Source: Pleomorphomonas koreensis DSM 23070 (lineage in GTDB: Bacteria > Pseudomonadota > Alphaproteobacteria > Rhizobiales > Pleomorphomonadaceae). Taken from it: a DNA stretch of 64,000 bases. Below, one piece after another: positions 1 through 7,932 of the stretch. Numbering within the stretch: position 1 is the stretch's first letter; each line of letters begins with the position of its first letter. A program made the position numbers and the translations under genes. The DNA is taken from the NCBI RefSeq assembly GCF_000425185.1, contig NZ_AULH01000009.1, forward strand, positions 124,001 through 188,000. The letters run 5' to 3'. The notes under the pieces were generated by a model. It had not been told where the DNA came from. It was given only the letters and a program-made list of their open reading frames with translations, and searched no databases.

Positions 1-111
1 GTGTCGGCTCCCGAGCCGGGCACGGGGTCCGTCTCACTTGGGTATACGCCAACGGAACGGGATGAAGAAACAGCGAACCCCGTCTCAAATGGGTTGGAGA
101 ACGGCAAATGA
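1..111 (+). CDS. 3' end (or short whole) of an unidentified phage gene
   Basis: Frame 1 is open from base 1 to a TGA at 109-111 and encodes 36 residues ending in NGLENGK. It lies immediately upstream of the large terminase gene, where podoviral genomes usually carry the small terminase subunit. Identity with that subunit is inference from position only. A GTG at base 1 could be a start codon or an internal valine. Confidence 0.25.
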   Translation: MSAPEPGTGSVSLGYTPTERDEETANPVSNGLENGK

Positions 112-145
112 GACATCTCGCCGCCGTGGCATACTCTATTGAGAC
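31..145. repeat. Clustered GTCTCA/TGAGAC repeats upstream of terminase
   Basis: The 13-mer GTCTCAnnTGGGT occurs at 31-43 and 82-94. The reverse complement TGAGAC occurs at 109-114 and 140-145, giving four copies in 115 bp and one TTGAGAC/GTCTCAA inverted pair (139-145 and 82-88). The first two copies are in the frame of the short upstream gene. The cluster could be a packaging-recognition or operator site next to terL, or chance. Confidence 0.3.
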
Positions 146-373
146 AGTGAGGCGGCCGGCGCGTCACGCTGGCGCCACGCGGCCCGAAATGGCGGAACCC
201 GCCCCCCCGGTGGCCGGCCACCCCACCCACCCGAAAAAAGAAACAAAAATGTTTCGTCACCCCTCGGCAAGGATTGTCCGGCCTTCCGCCAACCGCCGTT
301 CCCGATCGCGAACCGGGTTTGGCCATGCAGCGGGACCGGGGTTCCAGGGCGCCGGGGTTCGGGGAGGCGAGGC
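146..373. other. Leader region before the terminase gene, no convincing gene
   Basis: No reading frame here looks like a protein-coding gene: the short open frames have Arg/Pro-rich, low-information translations. The stretch contains C- and A-runs (around 203-250) and ends in a purine-rich GGGGAGGCGAGGC segment that serves as the terminase ribosome-binding site. Confidence 0.4.
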
Positions 374-1879
374 ATGAGCGCCATCGACCAGACCGATTTC
401 GGGTCGCTGGGCGATGTGCTGAAAGCCCAGGTGCCGGATATCTTCTCGTCGGCCGGGCCGGTGTCGGATGCCTACATCATGGCGACCGAAGACGTGATCG
501 GCATCGTCGGCCCCATGGGATCGGCGAAAACCACCGGCAGCGTCAAGAAGGCGATTCTGGAAGCAACCCGCATCCGCCCGACCACGAAGGACGAGAGTGG
601 TCGGCCGCTGCGGCGCTATGTGCTCGGCGTCTGGCGCCAGAAATACGACAACCTTTGGGACGCGACCATCCCGAGCTGGTGGAAGCTGCTGCCGCAAAGC
701 CTCGGAAGCTGGAAAGGCGCCAAGCCCCGCGCTGCCGAACACACGATCCGATTTGAAGATCGCTGGGGGCCGATCGAACTGGTTGGCCGCTTCCGCGCGT
801 TTGGCGACGAAGCTAACCCTGACGATCTCAAGGGCCTCGAATACACCGACGTGTGGCTCAACGAGATGGACACGCTGCCGGAAGACCTGTTCACGATGCT
901 GGTTGGCCGCGTCGGCCGAGACCCGGCGCGCGAGCTGATCGGCCGTGGCGGCCGCATCTTCGGCGATATGAACGCGCCGAGCGTGACCGATTGGGTCTAC
1001 CGGGACTTTTTCGAGGACTTGAAGCCCGGATACCGGCTCTACAAGCAGCCGTCCGGCTTTGCGCCGAACGCCGAGAACCTCAGGGCGATGGGCGCCGGCT
1101 ACTGGCTCCAGCAGGCAAAGCTCAACGCGCATCGGCCGTGGTGGATACGAAAATTCATCATGAGCCTGCCAGGCTTTACGCGCGGAATTTCGGTCGTCTA
1201 TCCCGAGTTCAACGACGATCTTCATCTGTCGCCGGTCACCTTGGGGCATTTCAAGGAACTGCCGATCATTGTCGGCGTCGATGGCGGCCTGACGCCGGCA
1301 GCAGTTTTCATGCAGGAGCGACCGGACGGGCAGGTGGCAGTGCTCGCCGAGATTGCTTGCACCCATGCCTCGGAAACCTCGCTCGCCCGGCAGATGCTGG
1401 CGCTGATGGAGCGGCGGTTTCCGGGCTGTGAGTTCGTCGTTCGCTGCGATCCGGCGATGTGCGCCGGCGACGACACCGAAGACGGCTCGCCGCGATCGCG
1501 CCTCGAAGCCGCGTTGGGTATTCCCGTCCGCGCAGCCAGCACCAACGAGCCTGACACGCGATGGGAGGCGGTGCGCGAGCCGTTGACGCGCATGCTCGAT
1601 AACGGCCGGCCCGGCTTCCTGCTCGATCCTTCGTGCAAGGGACTGCGCCGTGGCTTCAACCAGACCTACCAGTACCGCAAGCTGGCCGGTTCCGATGATG
1701 TGTCATCGGTGGGCAAGACCTTCGACAGCCACATTCACGACGGCCTGCAATACGGCTGCCTCCTGTTGGGATCAGCGGAGGCGCGGCGCCGGCGATCGGA
1801 GATCGCAGCCGAGAAGAAGCGTCGTCGCTCCCAGGCGCGCGGGCAGGGCGAGCGTTACAACCCCCTCCGGAGGTCGTGA
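374..1879 (+). CDS. terL: Phage terminase large subunit
   Basis: This 501-residue protein is the ATP-driven DNA packaging motor and headful/end nuclease that docks on the portal. The N-terminal ATPase domain has a Walker A-type loop GPMGSAKTT at residues 46-54 and a Walker B-type DVWLNEMD at 159-166. The C-terminal RNase H-like nuclease shows VGVDGG (301-305), a CDP motif near 358-360 and a late DSHIHD motif (451-456). The length is normal for podoviral terminases. The ATG at 374 follows a purine-rich GGGAGGCGAGGC. The stop overlaps the start of the following GNAT-like gene, so the two are translationally coupled. Confidence 0.9.
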   Translation: MSAIDQTDFGSLGDVLKAQVPDIFSSAGPVSDAYIMATEDVIGIVGPMGSAKTTGSVKKAILEATRIRPTTKDESGRPLRRYVLGVWRQKYDNLWDATIPSWWKLLPQSLGSWKGAKPRAAEHTIRFEDRWGPIELVGRFRAFGDEANPDDLKGLEYTDVWLNEMDTLPEDLFTMLVGRVGRDPARELIGRGGRIFGDMNAPSVTDWVYRDFFEDLKPGYRLYKQPSGFAPNAENLRAMGAGYWLQQAKLNAHRPWWIRKFIMSLPGFTRGISVVYPEFNDDLHLSPVTLGHFKELPIIVGVDGGLTPAAVFMQERPDGQVAVLAEIACTHASETSLARQMLALMERRFPGCEFVVRCDPAMCAGDDTEDGSPRSRLEAALGIPVRAASTNEPDTRWEAVREPLTRMLDNGRPGFLLDPSCKGLRRGFNQTYQYRKLAGSDDVSSVGKTFDSHIHDGLQYGCLLLGSAEARRRRSEIAAEKKRRRSQARGQGERYNPLRRS

Positions 1880-2388
1880 TGATCGTTCGTTACGCCGATG
1901 ACGATGATATTTTCGAGGTGATCCACGCCTTGCGCGCCCGCGACCTGGTCGAGGTCGATGCGGTGCGCTTCGAGGGTAGCTCGACCTCGATCGCCGAAGC
2001 GATGATCGCCAGCCGGGCGAGCCGCGTCGCCGATCTCTGCCTTGCGACATCGGAAGGATACGCCGTGGCACTGATCGGGGGTGGCCTGACCTCGCCGCGC
2101 GTTGGCAGCGTCTACATGGTGGCGACCGATCGGTGGCCGGAGATCGCTCTCGCGGCCACCAGGTGGGCCAAGCGGGACGGCATCGGGCGGGTACTGCCGG
2201 CGATCGTCAATCGCGCGGAATGTCGATGCTGGGAGGGACACACCGTCGCTCGAAGATGGCTGGAACGCCTAGGCTTCCGGCCCGAAGGGCGGCATCCGCT
2301 GGTCGGCAAGCATGGCGAAACATTCGTGACCTACGCCTGGCTGAACCCCGAACCGGCTTTTGCCGCACCATCGCACGAAGGAGATTGA
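1879..2388 (+). CDS. Phage GNAT-like protein (gp13/DUF2833-like position)
   Basis: The 169-residue protein has the layout of a GCN5-type acyltransferase fold. Its later part contains a conserved RRWLERLGFRPEG segment typical of the last strand of GNAT domains, where substrate and acetyl-CoA sites meet. Podoviruses of the T7/BPP-1 type often carry a similar small acetyltransferase-like protein near the portal, of unproven activity. ATG 1879 is preferred over GTG 1876 because GGAGG at 1869-1873 is spaced correctly for the ATG. The start overlaps the terminase stop by one base. Confidence 0.6.
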   Translation: MIVRYADDDDIFEVIHALRARDLVEVDAVRFEGSSTSIAEAMIASRASRVADLCLATSEGYAVALIGGGLTSPRVGSVYMVATDRWPEIALAATRWAKRDGIGRVLPAIVNRAECRCWEGHTVARRWLERLGFRPEGRHPLVGKHGETFVTYAWLNPEPAFAAPSHEGD

Positions 2389-2390
2389 CC

Positions 2391-2624
2391 ATGTGCATTT
2401 TCGGTGGCGACAGCGGCATGAAGGACGCCCTGGCCGCCCAGCAGAAGGCGAACGCCCAGCTTGAGGCGACGCTTCAGGCCGGCAAGGACGGCGAACAGGC
2501 GCGGCAGGCGTCGGAACGGCAGCAACAGAAGCTCGCCAGTCTGCGCGGCCTTGCCTCGACCATCTTCTCCCCCTCTACCTTCGCGACGGCGACGCCGGCG
2601 ACGAAGACCCTGCTCGGTCAGTGA
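2391..2624 (+). CDS. Small phage protein, 77 residues, unknown function
   Basis: Unrecognised protein beginning MCIFGG, followed by a Gln/Ala/Lys-rich helical stretch (about residues 14-48) and a Thr-rich tail. It is preceded by AAGGAG with good spacing and sits two bases after the GNAT-like gene, directly before the portal gene. It resembles the N-terminus of the internal virion protein gene at 10118 (MCVEAL) in starting Met-Cys. A virion or head-completion role is possible from position but not shown. Confidence 0.6.
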   Translation: MCIFGGDSGMKDALAAQQKANAQLEATLQAGKDGEQARQASERQQQKLASLRGLASTIFSPSTFATATPATKTLLGQ

Positions 2625-2630
2625 GGCGCC

Positions 2631-4250
2631 ATGCTCGACTCTTCCGCCGTCACTTCCCGCCAGGAAGAACTTGAAGCCGAACGCCGGCCCGAGGAAGCCG
2701 AATGGGAGGAAATCGCCCGGCTGATGCGGCCCGACCAGGTGGGCATGTCGGCAGGCGACAACAAACGCAAGCCCGCCTATGACGACCTGTTCGACGCCAC
2801 CCAGCTCTACGCCCTCGACGCTTTCGCCGGCGGCATGTTCACCCAGGCGACCAACCCCATGGACGCCTGGTTCGGCCTCTCGACCGGCGATCAGGACCTG
2901 GACAAGTGGGGTTCGGTCAAGCGCTGGCTGTCCTCGACGACATCGCTGCTTGCTGCGTCGCTGTCGCCGGCGGTCTCCTGCTTCTATGCGGAGGCGCCGG
3001 CCTGGTTCGGCGACGTCGGCGCCTGGGGCTGGTCGGTGATGCACTCGGAGGAGGACATCGGCAACCAGCGGATCATGGACCGCGTGCTGCCGATCGGTCA
3101 GTGCTATATCGACGTCGACGCCTTCGGCATGGTCGACACGTTGCACCGGAAATATTACCTGAAGGGCCGGCAGGTGAAGCAACGCTTCGGTGCCGAGGCG
3201 CCGGCCGATATCGACGACGCCCGCACTTATCTGATCATCCATGGTGTCAGCGCCAACCCGGACGTGCGACATGGGCGGCTCGGCCCCGAAGGCATGAGCT
3301 TTTCGTCCATCTACTGCTCACCCGACATCAAGGGGTGGCAACGGACGGCCGGATACCACGAATTCCCTTACTTCGTCCCACAGTGGAACCGGCGGCCCGG
3401 CCGCGCCTATCCGACCGGACCCGGCCATCTCGCCAAGCCCGATACCGCCATGCTCCAGGAGATGGAGAGGAGCCACATTGTCGCCGCGCAATATGCAGCC
3501 GAGCCGCCGGTGCTGGTCAACGACGAGAGCGTGCTGACGGCCGCCGATATCGCCCCGAACGCCTTGCTCTACGGCACCATGAACGACCAGGGCAAAAAGC
3601 TGATGGACCACCTCAGCCGCGGCACCGACGTGCGCCTGTCCATGCAGCAGTCCGAGCAGCGGCGGAACTCGATCCGGGAAGCCTTCTATTTCGGACTGAT
3701 GCAGCTCGTGAACCGGCCGCAGATGACGGCGACCGAATTCCTCGGCTTCCAGGAGGAAAAGCTGCGCCTCATGGGCCCGAACCTCGTCCGCATCCAGACC
3801 TACGGCCTCAGCCCGTTTATCGGCCGCCGCTACCGCATGCTGTCCCGAGCCGGCCAGATCGCGCCGCTGCCGCCCGAGCTTCAGGGCCGGATGTTGTCCA
3901 TCGAGTATGTCTCGCCGCTCGCCAAGGCGATGAAGGCCGGCCTCGGCCGTGCCACCTTGCAATGGGTGCAGGCGGTCGCCAGCCTCGCGCAGTTCGACCC
4001 GACGGCCATGGACAACGTCGATATCGACGGATCGGCGGCTGTGCTGCATGACGCCTACGGCGCCGCACCGCAGGCGTTTCGCGACGCGAAGGCCGTCACC
4101 GAGGTCCGGCAGGCACGCCAGGGACAGGTTGCGCAGCAGCAGGCGCTCGACCAGACCGGCCAGGCCGTAGCCATCGCGGCCGAAGCTGCCCATGCCGCCC
4201 AGGCGGCAACCCTCAGCGGCGAACGGGCCGGAAAAGGAGGCGGCCGATGA
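2631..4250 (+). CDS. Portal (head-tail connector) protein
   Basis: At 539 residues it has the usual length of the T7 gp8-type head-tail connector, the dodecameric ring at one capsid vertex that receives the terminase and connects to the tail tube. The N-terminal half contains family-typical stretches such as RPDQVGM, the aromatic AWFGLS segment and FPYFVPQWNRRPG (around residues 245-257). The C-terminal ~70 residues are a Gln/Ala-rich helix (barrel-like crown). It starts at ATG 2631 after GAGG and overlaps the next gene by four bases (ATGA). Confidence 0.88.
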   Translation: MLDSSAVTSRQEELEAERRPEEAEWEEIARLMRPDQVGMSAGDNKRKPAYDDLFDATQLYALDAFAGGMFTQATNPMDAWFGLSTGDQDLDKWGSVKRWLSSTTSLLAASLSPAVSCFYAEAPAWFGDVGAWGWSVMHSEEDIGNQRIMDRVLPIGQCYIDVDAFGMVDTLHRKYYLKGRQVKQRFGAEAPADIDDARTYLIIHGVSANPDVRHGRLGPEGMSFSSIYCSPDIKGWQRTAGYHEFPYFVPQWNRRPGRAYPTGPGHLAKPDTAMLQEMERSHIVAAQYAAEPPVLVNDESVLTAADIAPNALLYGTMNDQGKKLMDHLSRGTDVRLSMQQSEQRRNSIREAFYFGLMQLVNRPQMTATEFLGFQEEKLRLMGPNLVRIQTYGLSPFIGRRYRMLSRAGQIAPLPPELQGRMLSIEYVSPLAKAMKAGLGRATLQWVQAVASLAQFDPTAMDNVDIDGSAAVLHDAYGAAPQAFRDAKAVTEVRQARQGQVAQQQALDQTGQAVAIAAEAAHAAQAATLSGERAGKGGGR

Positions 4251-4540
4251 TCACCAACGCCATCCGGTGGTGGATGTCGGTTTGGCGGCAGCGGGAGAAC
4301 CGCGTCCTGCTTTTGCAGGAATACATGACGGTCGGGGAACAGAAGCTTTTCCTGGCCGATCTCGCCTTGCGCGGCGGCGTGTGGACCACGTCGCATGTGC
4401 CCGGCGATCCCTATTCATCGGCCGTCGCGGAGGGACGCCGACAACTCGCGCTCGAAATCATCAAGATCGCCGGCGAAAGCCCCACCACGTTGTGGAACTG
4501 GCTGGAGCGGAACGAAAAGGACGCAAGAGATGAGCGGTGA
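4247..4540 (+). CDS. Bbp19-like phage structural protein
   Basis: The 97-residue protein has an N-terminal aromatic/basic helix and then the pattern FLADLALRGGV...GDPYSSAVAEGRRQLALEII, which I recognise as the Bbp19 family named from Bordetella phage BPP-1. Members lie between portal and scaffold genes in podoviruses; the exact role is unknown. It overlaps the portal gene by four bases and the scaffold gene by eleven, so translation of all three is probably coupled. Confidence 0.75.
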   Translation: MITNAIRWWMSVWRQRENRVLLLQEYMTVGEQKLFLADLALRGGVWTTSHVPGDPYSSAVAEGRRQLALEIIKIAGESPTTLWNWLERNEKDARDER

Positions 4541-5399
4541 AACCGACCTCCCGAACAATGACAACCCTCCGGCCAGCAATCCCTCTGCTGCCGATCCGGC
4601 GCCGATGGACAATGCCCCTGCCGCCGATCCCTGGTACTCGAAGATCGAGGGCCTTGATCCCGACACCGCGAAGTGGATCAGCGACAAGAAGTTCAACAAC
4701 ATCAACACGGCGCTGAAGTCCGGCATGCATGCCGACCACGTTGCGCGCGATCGCAACGTGCTGTCGCGGCCGGCCGCCGACAAGCTCGCCGAGTGGGACG
4801 GCTGGAAAGACCTCGGATGGACCGAAGACCGCAAGGCCTACGGCGTGACGGCGCCCGAGGACGTCAAGAAAGGGTTCGGCGAGTACAACGACGCCTTCGA
4901 GCAGGCGTTCGCGGACGCGGCTCACAAGGCGCGCGTGCCAGTGCCGCAGGCGCAGGCCGTCCTGTCCGACATGCTCGGCTACATCAAGGGCACCTACGAG
5001 CAGGCCGGCGTCCAGGGCGCCAAGGCGACGGCCGACCTCAACGCGGCGCTCGACAAGGAATGGGGCGCCGATGCAGCCCGGAACCGCGAGCTTAGCCAGC
5101 GGGCGGCGCGTGCCCTTGGCGTGCCGGTCGACGACATGGCGGCGCTGGAAAAGCTCACCGGCTCGCCCGGCCTGGTCAAGCTGTTCCACCGGATCGGCAC
5201 GATGATGGGCGAGGACAAGCTCGTCGATCCGAAGGCGGCCGGTGCGGGCGCGCTGACGGCCGCCGGCGCCAAGGCGGAGCTACAGCGGCTCAATGCCGAC
5301 GCCGGCCACGTCAAGGCCCTCGGCGATGCCACGCACCCTTCGCACCAAGCGGCGAAGGAAGCGCGCCAGCGTCTGCTGGAGATCATCGCCAAAGGGTGA
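4530..5399 (+). CDS. Capsid assembly scaffolding protein
   Basis: This 289-residue protein has a Pro/Asn/Ala-rich disordered N-terminus (about 1-33), then a DPWYSK...W segment, and a long charged, mostly helical remainder ending in basic residues. That is the composition of podoviral scaffold proteins, which template procapsid assembly and are then released. The position between the Bbp19-like gene and the capsid gene supports this. ATG 4530 follows the purine-rich AACGAAAAGGACGCAAGAG inside the previous gene. Confidence 0.8.
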   Translation: MSGETDLPNNDNPPASNPSAADPAPMDNAPAADPWYSKIEGLDPDTAKWISDKKFNNINTALKSGMHADHVARDRNVLSRPAADKLAEWDGWKDLGWTEDRKAYGVTAPEDVKKGFGEYNDAFEQAFADAAHKARVPVPQAQAVLSDMLGYIKGTYEQAGVQGAKATADLNAALDKEWGADAARNRELSQRAARALGVPVDDMAALEKLTGSPGLVKLFHRIGTMMGEDKLVDPKAAGAGALTAAGAKAELQRLNADAGHVKALGDATHPSHQAAKEARQRLLEIIAKG

Positions 5400-5654
5400 T
5401 TTTCGCGGGCAACCCCTTGACACCATGGCGGCGTTGGAGCAGCCATGGTGTCAAGCACGGCGGCGCTTCTCGCTGATAACCGACCGCACCTTGGGTCCGT
5501 GTCCCTTGCCCGTCCGGGCGTCGCTCCCGTTACCGCGACCGCCGACCGCAGGCGTTAAACGACAGGCGTCGCCCGCCAGAGCCCGCAAGGGTGATCAGCC
5601 GCACCTTCGCCGAAACGAACCCCTCAGTGTTCCTTTCGCTCGGAGCCTCCGGCT
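5400..5654. other. Only long gap in the late operon, upstream of the capsid gene
   Basis: The 255 bp between scaffold and capsid genes contain no convincing reading frame, whereas neighbouring genes overlap or lie within about 70 bp. The gap holds the perfect inverted repeat at 5416-5455 and a short direct repeat CAGGCGT at 5549-5555 and 5563-5569. It may carry a terminator/promoter or RNA-processing site that sets high capsid expression. Confidence 0.5.
5416..5455. repeat. Perfect 13-bp inverted repeat (stem-loop) before the capsid gene
   Basis: CTTGACACCATGG at 5416-5428 is exactly complementary to CCATGGTGTCAAG at 5443-5455, separated by a 14-nt loop. No T-run follows, so it is not a canonical intrinsic terminator. 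It could be an RNase-processed or mRNA-stabilising hairpin, or a protein-binding site. Confidence 0.8.
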
Positions 5655-6572
5655 ATGGCCTTTGGTCCCATCACCGACGCGCAGCGCGTCGGATACCAGG
5701 AAAACGTCACGCTTGCGTTGCAGCAGAAGCGTTCCCGCTATCGCGACTATTTCACCTTCCAGCCGAACCTCAAGGGCCGCGTCGCCCTCGCCATCGAAGT
5801 GATCGGGCAGGAAACGGCGATCATCGACGGTACCCGTGGCGGCGACACGCCGGCCATCGAGGGCAGCGTCGAGGATACCTGGATGAAGCCCCGCCAGGTC
5901 GAATGGGGCAAGCTGGTGGAGAAGGAAGACCAGGTCAAGAACATGACCGACTACACGTCGACCTATGTTCAGACCGGCGCCGCCGCCATCGCGCGCGGCG
6001 AGGATTCGATTCTTCGCCAGTCCTTCTATGGCCCGCGTCTCGTCGGCCAGGACGGCACCTCGTCGGAGGCGCTGACGCTGACCGCCGATTACAACTTCGT
6101 CCCGGTCAACTACGTGGCGAGCGGCGCGGCGGCGAATTCCGGCATCACCATCGAGAAGCTGAATTACGCCATCACACTCCTTGCCGCGAACGAAGTCGAT
6201 CTCGAACGCGACGTCATCGCCATGTCGATCGGCGCCAAGCAGGAAAACCAGCTCTACAACCTGTTGCAGTACACGTCGAAGGACTATCGCGACAAGGCGG
6301 TGCTCGACACGGCGCGCCAGCAGGTGGTGAGCTTTGCCGGCATCAACTTCGTGCGCGATCAGAACCTGCCGACCAACGGCACGGCCAAGCAGCGGCGCTG
6401 CCCGCTCTGGGTGAAGTCGGGCATGCACTATGCCGAGTTCGACCCGCTGACCACTCAGATGGAGCGGAACCCCCAGAAGAAGTTCCGTGTCCAGGCCTAC
6501 CTGGAGGAGTGGTTCGGTGCGACGCGCGGCGAGAACGGCAAGGTCATCATGATCGACTGCCTGGAGCCCTGA
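5655..6572 (+). CDS. Major capsid protein
   Basis: The 305-residue protein begins MAFGPITDAQRVGYQENV and matches what I know of the podoviral major capsid family typified by BPP-1 (HK97-like fold, Phage_capsid_2 type). It forms the icosahedral shell. There is no obvious pro-domain. Aromatic and glycine-rich strands are spread along the chain, and the C-terminus is short (MIDCLEP). It lies between the scaffold and decoration genes. GGAG at about 5642 precedes the ATG. Confidence 0.85.
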   Translation: MAFGPITDAQRVGYQENVTLALQQKRSRYRDYFTFQPNLKGRVALAIEVIGQETAIIDGTRGGDTPAIEGSVEDTWMKPRQVEWGKLVEKEDQVKNMTDYTSTYVQTGAAAIARGEDSILRQSFYGPRLVGQDGTSSEALTLTADYNFVPVNYVASGAAANSGITIEKLNYAITLLAANEVDLERDVIAMSIGAKQENQLYNLLQYTSKDYRDKAVLDTARQQVVSFAGINFVRDQNLPTNGTAKQRRCPLWVKSGMHYAEFDPLTTQMERNPQKKFRVQAYLEEWFGATRGENGKVIMIDCLEP

Positions 6573-6642
6573 CGGCTCCGCCAGCCGCCGGCCTGTTGAT
6601 CGGCGGCGATCTCCCCCAATCCTCATGACCCAGGAGGCGGCC

Positions 6643-7122
6643 GTGTCCGTCAACGTGAAATTCGCCCAGGGCTATCCCGACCCGAGCACCTTCAAGCAGC
6701 CGCTCGCCATCTATCGCGGCAATCCGATGCGCGTCATCAACGGTTCGGTCCAGCTCGCCGCCGGCGACGACGCCGGCAGCGTCGTCTTCCTCGGCAAGAT
6801 CGCCTCGTCGGCTATCCTGCTGCCGATCGGCCTCATGACCCATGAGGCCATCGCCGGCCTTACCAGCGGCTCCCTTGGCTTCGGCTCGGCGCCGGGCGCC
6901 AATGCCGCCAACGCGCTGATCAACGCCCAGACCTTCGCGGTGGCGGCCACCAAGAACCCGCTGCTGTCCGTTGCGATTGCCGACCTCGTCAAGCGGGTCT
7001 GGCAGCTCGCCGGTTATGCGACCGATCCGGCCCGCGAGCTGGATATCGTCTTCACCTGCAACACCGCCGTGACCGGCGGCGGTTTCCTGCACTTCGTGCT
7101 GCCGTTCGTCGACCTGCGCTGA
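6643..7122 (+). CDS. Probable capsid decoration/stabilising protein
   Basis: A 159-residue, Ala/Gly/Val-rich protein with many short beta-prone stretches and no signal peptide, directly after the capsid gene, where podoviruses of this type encode a head decoration or cement protein. GTG 6643 is chosen because AGGAGG at 6632-6637 is ideally spaced; an upstream ATG at 6625 would place that Shine-Dalgarno inside the gene. Function is inferred from position and composition. Confidence 0.6.
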   Translation: MSVNVKFAQGYPDPSTFKQPLAIYRGNPMRVINGSVQLAAGDDAGSVVFLGKIASSAILLPIGLMTHEAIAGLTSGSLGFGSAPGANAANALINAQTFAVAATKNPLLSVAIADLVKRVWQLAGYATDPARELDIVFTCNTAVTGGGFLHFVLPFVDLR

Positions 7123-7132
7123 GGATGTTGCC

Positions 7133-7321
7133 ATGACCGACAAGAGCAAGACCACCGCCGAGCAGGAAGCCCCGAAGTCGGTCTCCGGCCGGGCGGCGCT
7201 GATCCTCGAACGGCTCGACGCCAACCCCTTCGCGGCCGGTTCCGACACCGTCCGCGAGCTGGCCGGCCTCGTCGCCGAACTGGCGGCGGCCGTCGAGGCA
7301 AGCCCGGCCAAGGGGGCGTAG
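7133..7321 (+). CDS. Small phage protein, 62 residues, unknown function
   Basis: Unrecognised acidic/Ala-rich protein with a charged N-terminus (MTDKSKTTAEQEAP) and a predicted amphipathic helix in the second half. It starts ten bases after the decoration gene, with GAGGATG upstream, and ends two bases before the tail tubular A gene. It may be a small head-tail joining factor, but there is no motif to support that. Confidence 0.5.
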   Translation: MTDKSKTTAEQEAPKSVSGRAALILERLDANPFAAGSDTVRELAGLVAELAAAVEASPAKGA

Positions 7322-7323
7322 CC

Positions 7324-7932
7324 ATGGCCCTGCCGCCGATCGCGACCGAACTCGACGCCGCCAACGCCGCCCTCTCCCTGATCGGAGTGACCGCGCTGAG
7401 TTCCTTCGACGAGGCGCGAACGGCGGCAAGGGTTGTGGTGCGGCATTTCGGCATCATCCGTGACAGCCTGCTCAAGAAAACCGCGTGGAATTTCGCGACG
7501 CGGCAGGTGACCGTGCCGCTCGCCAGCATCCCGGCCGACGCGCCATTCGCCCACCGCTATCTCCTGCCCGACGACTGCCTGGCCGTCCGCTCGGTTCCCG
7601 GCCTCGAAGCCGACGAATGGGCCGTCGTCAGCGCCAGCGGCCCCGATGATCCGCTGGTGCGCTACCTCGACACGGCGGCCGAAGCGCCGCTCGTCAACAT
7701 CACCCGCCGCGTCGTCGATCCCATCCGCTGGAATCCCGAGTTCACGGAGATCTTCGTCGCTCGCCTGGCCGAGGCCTGCGCGCCGCAATGCACCCGGTCG
7801 GCGAGCGCCGCCAACAGGGCGCACCAGGTGGCGGCCGAGATGCTGCCCGAAGCCAAGCGCAACGACGCCCGCGAGCGGGCGCCGTCGCAGATCAGCCGAA
7901 CCACGTCGTGGATATCCGCGAGGCGCAGATGA
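7324..7932 (+). CDS. Tail tubular protein A (gp11-like adaptor)
   Basis: This 202-residue protein fits the podoviral tail tubular protein A family, the 12-copy adaptor ring between portal and nozzle. Characteristic features are an N-terminal helix ending in ALSLIGV, a KTAWNFATRQV segment near residues 52-62 and a YLLPDDCLAVRSV segment near 79-91. Its length and position before the much larger tail tubular B gene agree. The stop overlaps the next ATG (ATGA). Confidence 0.8.
   Translation: MALPPIATELDAANAALSLIGVTALSSFDEARTAARVVVRHFGIIRDSLLKKTAWNFATRQVTVPLASIPADAPFAHRYLLPDDCLAVRSVPGLEADEWAVVSASGPDDPLVRYLDTAAEAPLVNITRRVVDPIRWNPEFTEIFVARLAEACAPQCTRSASAANRAHQVAAEMLPEAKRNDARERAPSQISRTTSWISARRR

Noticed and set aside
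108-377. 89-residue plus-strand frame between the upstream fragment and terL
   Set aside because: Arg/Pro-rich composition, no ribosome-binding site and no resemblance to a phage protein.
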